Assembly: GCA_036939975.1 (NCBI GenBank)
Contig: JALLPB010000356.1
Span: 1-17,103, forward strand
Reading direction: 5' to 3'
From: Cyclostephanos tholiformis
Lineage: Eukaryota; Bacillariophyta; Thalassiosirophyceae; Thalassiosirales; Thalassiosiraceae
DNA: 17,103 nucleotides
Shown here: positions 9,665-17,103 of the stretch, in pieces
Position numbering within the stretch: the stretch's first letter is position 1
How the letters are laid out: the number at the start of each line of letters is the position of its first letter
Notes under the pieces: generated by a model
The model's input: only the letters and a program-made list of their open reading frames with translations
What the model was told of the DNA's origin: nothing
Databases searched by the model: none
Position numbers and translations under genes: made by a program

Positions 9665-10057
9665 ATGATCCGTCAATTGCGTAAGTATGATAGTCCGCAA
9701 ATATATTATATTATATTCCCGTGTCCGCTCTCCCCGCGCCTGGTGTACTCCCTCTTGCATTATTTGTTTTACCCATCCGCCCCTAATGATCCATAATAAT
9801 AATATGTATTATATTCACCAATAACAAATCGCACACGCATCATTCCCGCCCGTCAATCGACAGTCCAAAAATTGCCCGTGGGTCAAAACGTCCAAGTCTT
9901 CGTCGGAACTTCCATCCTTTTGGGCCTTTGCGCCGTGCCCGTATTCTCCAGGGACACGAGGGCTGGACACGACCTATTCTCCCAGGAGAAGCCGCAGGCG
10001 ATCATCGAGAACGAGGGAAGGTTGAGGAAGAATTACGCGTCATCGAAGGGGGAGTGA
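9665..10057 (+). CDS. Small single-pass membrane protein with 16-nt first exon, probably mitochondrial
   Basis: Two exons: 9665-9680 (ATG plus 13 nt) and 9864-10057, joined across a 183-nt intron with a consensus donor GTAAGTATG and acceptor TCGACAG, phase 1, giving 69 residues. Splicing yields a start MIRQLLQKLPVGQNV that joins in frame to the long exon, which has no ATG of its own at its head. Residues about 15-30 ('VFVGTSILLGLCAVPVF') form one membrane helix. The tail is hydrophilic ('HDLFSQEKPQAIIENEGRLR') and ends 'KNYASSKGE'. The short basic amphipathic N-terminus plus one helix fits small subunits or assembly factors of the mitochondrial inner membrane, but I do not recognise the family. 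The next gene starts 111 nt downstream on the same strand. Confidence 0.75.
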
Positions 10058-10077
10058 GGCTGCGGCGCAGGGTGGGA

Positions 10078-10091
10078 GGGGGGGGGGGGGG
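10078..10091 (+). repeat. G14 homopolymer between two genes
   Basis: Fourteen consecutive G follow the small membrane-protein gene by 20 nt, and a T10 run (10150-10159) lies just before the next ATG. The G tract could form a G-quadruplex and is a likely place for sequencing length errors. Confidence 0.85.
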
Positions 10092-10168
10092 AAGGAGAAT
10101 CGGCAAGGAACGAGGTGGCAAATTGTAAAAACAAACAAGAAAATCGGGATTTTTTTTTTCGTCCGACG

Positions 10169-11493
10169 ATGGATTCAGGTATCGGCGGCGCTGGCGACGA
10201 CGTGGAGGCGATGCGTAGAGCGTATGAATCGTTCATGCTCTCGGGTAAAAAGCCCGTCATTGACGAGAAGAACGACGACGACGACGACTCGTCCTCCTTG
10301 GTGGCATCGCAACCGGTCACTACCAGAAGGAGCAGGAAGAAGAAGAAACGTACTCCGGGCATATCTCCTCGGAGGACCTCATTCACGCCTCCAAAATTGA
10401 TCGATGGCTCCGACGAAGCGGCGTCGTCATTATCGGTATCTGCGAGGCAATCTTCCAAGTCTACCAGAGCCGACAAGAAAAAATACCATCAACTGCTTCG
10501 CTCGTTCATCGACAAGGTCCATCACGTGTGGTTCGACGTCGACGATCAAATATTGCCCTTATTGCGGAATATCGTTAGCATTCGATCGAGGCTGCCGATA
10601 GAGTGGAAGTTACTGCAGTCATCATCGTCATCATCTAAAGGTGGGATTCGAAGGAACGACACGAACGCCTTCTGGAAGAACTGTGGTTTCTTAGGTCGGC
10701 CCAAGGAGTATTCGCACCCGTCTCATCTACACACGGAGGATATCCAACTTGCGCTAGCTAATGATCTGACGCAGCACGAGAAGATGTTGTTGGGATTGCG
10801 CGGTCTGATGTCGGAAATCGCCGAATGTCACGACGCTTTGGGGAGGGTTGTGGATACTCTGTGGAAGTTACGTTGCTCGGAATATGCGATCAACGATGGT
10901 GGAATGGTGGAAAATGTAGGGTCGAGATGGGGGCGAGGGCGGGATGGTGTAAATATCGACGTGGAAAATATTATATTGCATGCGGTTACTGACGCTTTTC
11001 AGGTATTGTCAATTGAACTTTACAGGAAACAAGGCTTAGTCTTACTGGTAATTGAATCAGCAGGAAGTGATGCATTACTAGGGATAGAAAATGAGAATGG
11101 GAGCGGTACTATTGGCAGTTTGGACAGTTTACAAACCGCACAAAAGTGTTGCAGCGAGTGGGCGAGTTCAAACGAATCGTTTATTGACAAGGCAATGATA
11201 GATCATTTGTTTGAACTTGGTGGATCACCTACAAAGGACGACTTTAGTAATCGAGAACGATAACGCAGTTAATAGTGTTTCCTTTCCTGAGATGTTATTA
11301 TGACTGTCCCCTTCACGTCGAGGATTCGGCCGGGGATGATGGGGAAGAGGACGTTATCGTTCGTTCGTAACCTCCTTCGCGAGTTGAAATTGAGAAAATG
11401 GTGGGTCCAGAGAACGCGCCGTTGCCGCGATTGGAGATCTTACAGGCCGATATGTTATATCGCGCGACGATCGTCGAAAATCCGCGACGATAA
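10169..11493 (+). CDS. Unrecognised helical protein with probable spliced terminal exon
   Basis: The main frame runs from the ATG at 10169 (MDSGIGGAGDDVEAMRRAYE) to a TAA at 11261-11263. An acidic and basic disordered N-terminus (about 1-105) is followed by mostly helical segments: 'YHQLLRSFIDKVHHVWFDVD' (about 109-128), 'HEKMLLGLRGLMSEIAECHD' (about 204-223) and 'LQTAQKCCSEWASSNESFID' (about 320-340). No signal peptide, membrane helix or catalytic motif is visible. Beyond the TAA, bases 11384-11493 read in frame as a protein-like tail ('EIEKMVGPENAPLPRLEILQ' and on to 'VENPRR') with a pyrimidine-rich acceptor ending CGCGAG. Donors GTAATC (11247, giving 395 residues) or GTGGAT (11220, giving 386 residues) both keep phase 1. 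Without splicing the protein is 364 residues. Function unknown. Convergent with the bZIP gene 74 nt away. Confidence 0.65.
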
Positions 11494-11567
11494 TAGTGCC
11501 CGTTTTTTGATATCCACGAAATTACACCGGAATGGAATATCCCACCCATCCTCGGTTGTACACGTTG

Positions 11568-13313
11568 CTATACGTCAAACGCGCCGTCGAATCGACGTTG
11601 CGACAACTTTACGTCCAGGTCATGAATCAATGGGAATGCCCCCTCTTCATATTCGAGTCCATGTTGGATATTCGTCCCAAAAAAAGCCGCGACGGTCTTG
11701 GCAAACGCCAGAGAAATCCCACCAATAGTTAGATTCAAATTCATTCGGATCATCCTGTTCCAATTTGCATCTAAAGTTATCCTCGAATATTCTACTTTGT
11801 TAGGACCCCCCCCGAGCGCGTTGACATAATCAAGCCCCTCGATCGATTCGGCATTGTGATCGCTCCAAAGCAGGAATTTGGACAACTGAGTCTGATTCAA
11901 TACGCTCGTTAGCTGATTCGCCACCTCGTCCACGCCCTCGTCGAGCAGCCACGAATTCGTTTGGATGGAGTTCAGGCAGTCGTCGACCTTGAAGAGGTCG
12001 CCGACCTCGTCCACGATGCCCCCGGAGCACCGTTTGATATCCGAGATCTGATCTTGATCTAGATCGAGGAGGGATCTTAATTCCGATGCGATCTGGGACA
12101 TCTCGTCGTTCTTCGTTCCCCCCCCCCCATCGTCGGCATTCGCCATGGAACAGAGCAACCAATTCTCCATCTGACACTCGAGCAAATTCGCGACCTGCTC
12201 CCTCTGCTGACTCAATATCGATTGGATCAATTCCCGTCGTCCCTCGGGGGTCAACGGCTGCTGTCCCCTTTCCATGCTCAACGCCTCGATCAGGACCTCG
12301 TGATCGTTGGCCGACATGTCGTTCCCGCCCCACTTATGCGAGCGCAATTTCGACAACGACGTTTCCAATATGCCCACCTCCCCCTCGTACGAATCCACGA
12401 GGTTCTTCTTCTTCAATCGACGCAGGCGGGCGCTGGCGCGATTGCGCGCGAGTCGCTTCCTCCGCTTGTCCTCCTCGTCGTTCGAGACGTTGTTGTGACG
12501 GCGGGATAACGACGATAGTAGCGGATCGTTCGTCGACCTATCGTGATTATACGACGACATTTCGGGCATCGACGCGCACTTGTGCTGGGCGAGGGGGTGG
12601 TGGGCGACCATCGACGACGACGACGACGCGGACGACAGCGTGGACGTATACGACGGCACGGCCGCCGGGGGGAGGAATGACGAATATTTGCCATTGCCGC
12701 CGATGGCATCGCCGCCGATACGCGCGTCGTTCGCACCGTCGTCCCGCCGCGGTCGTCGCGCCTTCCCCCCCGCCGCGACGGACGACGACGACGGCGTGGC
12801 GACGGCGGGGGCGGAGGCCGCCGCCTCCATCGACATTGAAGTCGTCGTCGTCGTCGTCGTCGGATGATGATGATGATTATGATTATGATGCGGTTCGTTA
12901 GTCGCATATTGTATCCCAACGAATGCGGCGTCGGACGCCGTCGTCCCCCCCGTCGCCGAGGCGACTCGCGCGCCCGCCTCGGCGCCCCTCTCGTACGCGT
13001 CACGTAGCATGCGCGCGTATTCCTCGGCGGTCGCGGGAAGAGGCAGGGCGGTCGAGTTGACGACGTTCGACGGGGCGGATGTCGTGGCGAAGGCCGGGAG
13101 CGGAGGCGTGCGCCACTGTCCCAGCTTGGCCAGGCGCTTAATGGTCGCGACCTTGTTGTCCCTGCTATCATTGTGATCGTCGCCTTCGGCCAACGAGGGG
13201 GAGGAGGAGGGGGGGGGGGGGATCATGATGGCGTTGTCCCCCTCCCCCTCCTCGCCGCATCGCACGTCGAATATTTCTTGTCCTCCCACCGCATCGACAT
13301 CGCTCCCTATCAT
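11568..13313 (-). CDS. bZIP transcription factor with MRS2/CorA-like C-terminal tail
   Basis: One exon of 581 codons from the ATG at 13313; the frame is open to 13430 but without another ATG. The N-terminal ~270 residues are low-complexity (Ala, Ser, His, Thr runs). The basic region centres on N291 and R299 ('RNRASARLRRLKKK', N-x7-R), followed by a short zipper at Y309, L316 and L323. The C-terminal region is helical: 'LTPEGRRELIQSILSQQREQ' (about 355) and 'LTSVLNQTQLSKFLLWSDHN' (about 468-487), the sort of domain that follows the zipper in many diatom bZIPs and is distantly reminiscent of the TGA/DOG1 helices. It should bind DNA as a dimer in the nucleus. From about residue 500 on, after a G8 run (11807-11815 region), the sequence turns AT-richer. 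It then resembles the first membrane helix of MRS2/CorA channels ('NRMIRMNLNLTIGGISLAFA', then 'FFGTNIQHGLE'). The transposon begins 135 nt upstream. Confidence 0.8.
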   Translation of the reverse strand: MIGSDVDAVGGQEIFDVRCGEEGEGDNAIMIPPPPSSSPSLAEGDDHNDSRDNKVATIKRLAKLGQWRTPPLPAFATTSAPSNVVNSTALPLPATAEEYARMLRDAYERGAEAGARVASATGGTTASDAAFVGIQYATNEPHHNHNHHHHPTTTTTTTSMSMEAAASAPAVATPSSSSVAAGGKARRPRRDDGANDARIGGDAIGGNGKYSSFLPPAAVPSYTSTLSSASSSSSMVAHHPLAQHKCASMPEMSSYNHDRSTNDPLLSSLSRRHNNVSNDEEDKRRKRLARNRASARLRRLKKKNLVDSYEGEVGILETSLSKLRSHKWGGNDMSANDHEVLIEALSMERGQQPLTPEGRRELIQSILSQQREQVANLLECQMENWLLCSMANADDGGGGTKNDEMSQIASELRSLLDLDQDQISDIKRCSGGIVDEVGDLFKVDDCLNSIQTNSWLLDEGVDEVANQLTSVLNQTQLSKFLLWSDHNAESIEGLDYVNALGGGPNKVEYSRITLDANWNRMIRMNLNLTIGGISLAFAKTVAAFFGTNIQHGLEYEEGAFPLIHDLDVKLSQRRFDGAFDV

Positions 13314-13448
13314 CCTTCTCCTACAATGTTCTCTTCTCTCTTCACTCTCCTCTCCAAACCCTTTCAATATTTCATTTTCATTCAATCCTACTGACACACC
13401 TCTGTCCGATATATTAATCTTAGTTAGCAAATCAGGAAAAATAGAGTT

Positions 13449-13474
13449 GTATCTCTTTATCGGGAAAAGGTCGC
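13449..13474 (+). repeat. Left terminal inverted repeat
   Basis: GTATCTCTTTATCGG at 13449-13463, then GAAAAGGTCGC to 13474. It pairs with the complement of 16955-16984 with an exact 15-base core. The inner edge runs into a perfect 10-bp hairpin (13466-13475 with 13478-13487) that overlaps a TTAA. Confidence 0.75.
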
Positions 13475-13574
13475 ATTTGCGACCTTTAATTCAGTTAGGT
13501 ACATGAGCATTGTTTGCGTCGATTTAATTAACAAACCTCTAATAGTGACCCCCAAATATAATTGTATCCATGAA

Positions 13575-13629
13575 AAGCTGACAGTCTCAGCTTTATTCCA
13601 TGTTAGTTGAGCTCTGTCATCAGACAGAG
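13575..13629 (+). repeat. Two adjacent small hairpins near the transposon left end
   Basis: AAGCTGA (13575-13581) pairs with TCAGCTT (13587-13593), and CTCTGTC (13612-13618) pairs with GACAGAG (13623-13629). Subterminal palindromes such as these can be transposase binding sites, although the arms are short. Confidence 0.55.
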
Positions 13630-13802
13630 TCTTGGCAATGAAAAGTTGAAGTGCGCACATGGCTTAGAAAGCCACTTTTGTGATTTTGTGTTTGTGTTTG
13701 TCCCTTTATTGCTCTCGAAAAATAGTGTTTTACGTACTATTCCTCCGTGCTTTTACGTAATTGACCACATCAATTACATTGAATTCATTGATCACGCTCG
13801 AA

Positions 13803-16693
13803 ATGGATGATAACGCTGCCATTGCATCATCCCCCATCCCCCCCCGTGGAACAAACGATGCACAGGAAGAACCCAACGCGTTGGGTGTGCGCAATTGCTT
13901 GATTTTGCACACACCCCCACGCGAGGTGAGAGTTGCATCCACCCAGATTGCAGGAACAAGCGGTATCTCATTGATGTCAAGATCCACGACAACAACTGCT
14001 TCTACCGACATTGCCGCCGTCACCGGAGTCACCGCATCAGTCTCCATGTCAAGAACCTCCTTCTCTGCTGCGGACGCCACTACCCCCCTGGCAGGGAGCA
14101 AGCGACCAGCGATCGACGACATTGATTCGCCGATCTTGCCATCACCAAGCAAACAATATCCTGATTACTCTGTCACAAAGAGTAGCGGCGATAGCGTTGC
14201 TTCGGGCGATGATTCCGGCCAATGGGAGGCCGAGGGGGAACGCGCCCTTGCTGCGCATGTCAGCAAAAACAAGGACGAAGAGGTGATGGCAGATGCCATC
14301 AGCAACGATATTTGTGAGGTCAGTGAGTTCATGATTCTGGCAGATGATGCAGGGGGCGGGGGGGCTGATGAGGCGCCGTCGCCGTCAGCATCAGCAGTGG
14401 AATATGAGACCACTGTATTTTCTTTTCGAACGACAACGGCAATAGTGCTGTGGGAGATTGCAAAGGAGATCTTGGTGCAGTACACGGGTGCAAAGAGGGT
14501 CGTATGGGATCGGATTATAAAATCGGGTAATCCTCTCATCATCACAATGGCAGATGATGTGGATACATTCAAGATTCGCCGCGTGAGGGCTGCACTGAGT
14601 ACTAGTAAAGTGCCAACATGGATAATACTCACCCCTGAGCCTGTGCCTTCCATCGAGGGAATCGACATGGATACGGGGGCTGAGCGTGGATTCTTTGGCC
14701 CAACTAATCCCAACAACACCACCGGCTCGACGCGGTCGAATTTCTGCACGGCCGTTGGAGAAAGGATTTCTCGGCCGGCTTTTTCTTCGAAGAAACCCCC
14801 AATGCCCACGGCATCTTCTACTTCACAGCCGGCGCAGTCAACAAATGAGCAGGGGCATCCATCGCAGGCTGCATATAAGGCCATCGGAGACATAAAGTTT
14901 GCCCGACCAAAGGATTTTTTCGACCTCCAGATATCGCCCGGGTACATCTCCAGCATAACAACTGGGACAAACTATCGAGCCTCAGCAGAAGGGGTAGGGA
15001 TTGGCATTATTGGTAATGAGAAAAAGAAATTTGGAGACTTTGTCCCATTTGATGATGCGGAGGTTTACAAAATGATTGGGGTCCTTTTTGCAAACGGCTT
15101 GAATCCTCGGCCAGTTTTTGAAACTTGGTTCACGCCAATGCCATCACGTCCACTGATAAACAACCCATTATTGAGTGGAGGAGTGATGGATAAGAGGGTT
15201 CATGGAAGATTGATTATAGGGAGGCGCCGATGGCAGCACTTTCGTAGGTTTTTGACATTGAGCAATTATCGATTGATTCCGGCTGAGGAGCAGAAAAAAA
15301 TCCTCTGTGGAAAGTTCAGTCATTGATTGATGAGCTGAACCACCGTACGCGGAAATATTGGATTCCTGGAAAGTGGGTAGCAATAGACGAGCAAACAATT
15401 GGCTTCAAGGGCCAAAGTGGGATGAAGTTGCGGATCTCTTATAAAAGAGAGGGCGATGGATTTCAATGTGATGCTCTTTGTGATACAGGCTACACATACT
15501 CTTTTTTCTTTCGGCACGGCAGTGCACCAAAGTTAGGAACAGAGTATGATCACCTGGAGCTTTCGGATACAGCAAAACGTGTAGTCTGGCTGGCTGAGCG
15601 GCTGCCTAACGTTTGGACAAGAATTTATATGGACAATTTGTATAACTCACAGAAACTTTTTTCTGCCTTGTTCATTGCAAAGTCTTTAGGACATGGCGTT
15701 GCACGCCCCACCGGCCGGGGGATCCCAGATGGCATAAAGCAGGCAGTTGAGTCAAATGCAAAGAAGGCAGAAGAACTGAAAGGGAGGACGACAGCAGCAC
15801 GGCTCGTACATGCCAAGGATTGTCCTGACCTACTCGCTGTGTGTGTCTACGATAACAAACCTGTCCATTTGCTGTCGATGGTTGCCGAGAGTGTGGAATG
15901 GGTTTTGAAAAAGAAGAAGGTGTATCATCGAGCAACGAACTCAATGCAGATGATGGGCCACTTGCGTCTGAACGTAATTGACGATTACAATGGTCACATG
16001 AACCAAACAGACATAGCAGATCAGTTGAGGGGGCAGTATCGGCCTGATGTTTGGATGAGGCACAGAAAATGGTGGTGGTCAATCTTCATCTGGGGGCTCG
16101 GAGTTGCTGCAACTAATGGATACAGAATATATGTGGAGATGTGGCAAGAGGAAAAGAAAAAGAGGACAACAGTAGATCTTCCGCCAAAGTGGACACATGC
16201 GGAATTCTTGGAGCAGCTTGTGTATGATTTGATTTTTCCTCATCAGACTATTTTGCATCGGGAATCGCTTCGGAACAAGAATGGCGATGACTCATTCCAA
16301 TCTTTGTCTTCATTTGGATCGAGCTCATTTCAAGAAGAGGAAGACAATAGGGAGTGGGATTTCAGCGACCAGAGGGGAATCGATGAATTTTTGAAAACTA
16401 AACACCAAACTAGAATCACTGTGGGGAATATCAATAGCAGTGTGTTTTCTCGTCGTTTTGATTGACTATTTCATGCAACAGTCAGGACGTTTGCAGGTAC
16501 TAGATGTCAATTTTGCCGCTATCAGTGGAAACATGAATACAACAACACTCAGAGGGATGCAAATTTGTTTATGGAGAGAAACCGAACAAATGTGGTGCGT
16601 TGCCTTATTTGTAATGTAAATCTGTGTTCCAACTGCACAAACGAATGGCACGGAATTGATATGCGTGACACCAAAAGGCTACTAGGAAAATAG
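13803..16693 (+). pseudogene. piggyBac-family transposase, interrupted by a -1 frameshift and an in-frame TGA
   Basis: The frame from ATG 13803 (MDDNAAIAS) has a Ser/Thr/Ala-rich N-terminal ~330 residues. The DDE_Tnp_1_7 region then begins at 'KDFFDLQISPGYISSITT' and continues through 'FETWFTPMPSRPLINNPLL'. It stops at TGA 15324-15326 after the A7 tract 15294-15300. One base shifted, the frame continues 'NPLWKVQSLIDELNHR' with the catalytic aspartates in 'VAIDEQTIGFKG' (codon 15386), 'YMDNLYNS' (15632) and 'NQTDIADQ' (16010). These match the D-D-D triad of piggyBac. A TGA at 16463-16465 precedes, in the same frame, a Cys-rich finger: C-x2-C-x28-C-x2-C-x4-C-x2-C-x4-H (16505 on), ending at TAG 16691-16693. 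That finger normally helps end recognition. No other stop breaks the gene, so the copy is recent or the breaks are recoded or sequencing errors. Confidence 0.9.
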
Positions 16694-16954
16694 AGATAAT
16701 GTGTAGAAGTTTTTATGTTAGTGTGTCATTATGAATTTTGTAATCCTAGGGGTAAAACTGGATTAATACCATGGTGTAAACCCATCATTAGACCGGAAGA
16801 AAAGTGGCACACGGAGATTTTGTTTAGCCCGCCATTTTTCTATTTCTCTTTCGCTTCTCAAAATCACCGACATGCTGGTATTACTCTACTTACATACAAA
16901 CATGGAATTGGTACACAAAATGCAATTTCATTTCGCAGTTTTAGGGCCAGGATC

Positions 16955-16984
16955 GCGACCTTTTTTGAACCGATAAAGAGATAC
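16955..16984 (-). repeat. Right terminal inverted repeat
   Basis: Read on the minus strand it gives GTATCTCTTTATCGG, three extra bases relative to the left copy (TTC), an A-rich run and GGTCGC. The 15-base core is identical to the left repeat at 13449-13463. Confidence 0.75.
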
Positions 16985-17008
16985 CGCCATGATACTGGTC
17001 ATTTTTTC

Positions 17009-17065
17009 GGTATCGGTATTTTGTTGGTATCAGATTTCTGGGAAATTTGGTATTTCAGTCGGTAT
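17009..17065 (+). repeat. Five GGTAT subterminal words
   Basis: GGTAT occurs at 17009, 17015, 17026, 17049 and 17061, the last running into TTAA (17065-17068). Clustered short words of this type next to a TTAA are typical of subterminal transposase-binding arrays, but the left side does not show a matching cluster. Confidence 0.5.
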
Positions 17066-17103
17066 TAACTAAGTACTAAACTACAAATTCATAGTTTTAT
17101 TCA

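Larger units (their letters stand above)
13314..13802. other. bZIP upstream region and left end of the transposon
   Basis: This gap contains the bZIP 5' region (13314-13448) and the left end of the piggyBac-type element with its inverted repeat and three hairpins (13466-13487, 13575-13593, 13612-13629). Two TTTTACGTA words (13728-13736, 13751-13759) precede the transposase ATG; the second is part of the palindrome TTACGTAA, a bZIP-type site. No other gene is seen. Confidence 0.6.
13449..16984 (+). mobile_element. piggyBac-type DNA transposon with terminal inverted repeats
   Basis: A piggyBac-family transposase is flanked by a pair of inverted repeats: 13449-13474 on the left and 16955-16984 on the right. 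They share an exact 15-base block, GTATCTCTTTATCGG, followed by an A-rich run and GGTCGC. The right side also has five GGTAT words (17009-17065) and a TTAA at 17065-17068, so the true right end may lie up to 80 nt further out. TTAA, the family's target site, also occurs at 13414-13417 and 13486-13489, but I could not identify one certain duplicated pair. The element is about 3.5 kb and sits just upstream of the bZIP gene. Confidence 0.7.
16694..17103. other. Transposon right end and flank
   Basis: These 410 bases hold the 3' noncoding part of the transposon, its right inverted repeat (16955-16984) and the GGTAT-rich subterminal stretch to a TTAA at 17065-17068. One short frame (16715-17068) looks like chance reading through the AT-rich end. 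No further gene is seen before the window edge. Confidence 0.6.

Noticed and set aside
11300..11728. Plus-strand Arg-rich frame after the helical gene
   Set aside because: Antisense to the bZIP tail for much of its length and Arg-rich throughout; the nearby frame ending at 11493 is more protein-like.
12086..12901. Long plus-strand open frame across the bZIP gene
   Set aside because: Arg/Thr/Pro-rich translation of the antisense of a GC-rich low-complexity gene; the minus-strand bZIP motif is decisive.
13314..13430. N-terminal extension of the bZIP protein upstream of 13313
   Set aside because: The frame is open but has no ATG, and no convincing upstream donor/acceptor pair was found.
16715..17068. 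Small plus-strand frame at the right edge
   Set aside because: Lies in the noncoding transposon end and spans the inverted repeat and GGTAT words.

Overview
The window looks like nuclear DNA of a stramenopile alga, most likely a diatom and perhaps a centric one. The reasons are short GT-AG introns (mostly 82-113 nt, one of 183 nt), a plastid-type presequence with a phenylalanine at the predicted cleavage site, a diatom-style bZIP protein, long homopolymers and trinucleotide runs inside genes, and a piggyBac-type transposon. No bacterial operon logic, rRNA, tRNA or CRISPR array was seen.

Layout, left to right. (1) 100-1824 (+): a membrane-anchored JmjC/cupin_8-type protein. (2) 3856-2194 (-): a secreted or membrane-anchored PI-PLC-X-like phosphodiesterase in two exons. 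(3) 4453-5621 (+): a predicted plastid-targeted protein in four exons. The spacer it shares with gene 2 carries a tandem repeat full of TGACGT(CA)/ACGTCA elements, which resemble cAMP/CO2-response (bZIP) sites. (4) 9090-5992 (-): a 962-residue Gln/His-rich coiled-coil protein in three exons. (5) 9665-10057 (+): a 69-residue single-pass membrane protein whose first exon is only 16 nt. (6) 10169 to about 11493 (+): an unrecognised helical protein with a probable spliced terminal exon. (7) 13313-11568 (-): a bZIP transcription factor whose last ~75 codons look like a piece of an MRS2/CorA magnesium channel. (8) 13449-16984 (+): a piggyBac-type DNA transposon. Its transposase keeps all three catalytic Asp and the C-terminal Cys-rich finger, but it is broken by a -1 shift at an A7 tract and by one in-frame TGA.

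Neighbouring genes do not form an evident pathway. They are arranged as alternating convergent and divergent pairs with short spacers, typical of a compact algal genome. The most interesting signals are the clustered bZIP-type elements before the plastid gene, the bZIP-MRS2 chimeric tail, and the transposon, whose two interruptions both fall on sequences prone to translational recoding. All splice sites were deduced by eye from reading frame and consensus; none has transcript support here.
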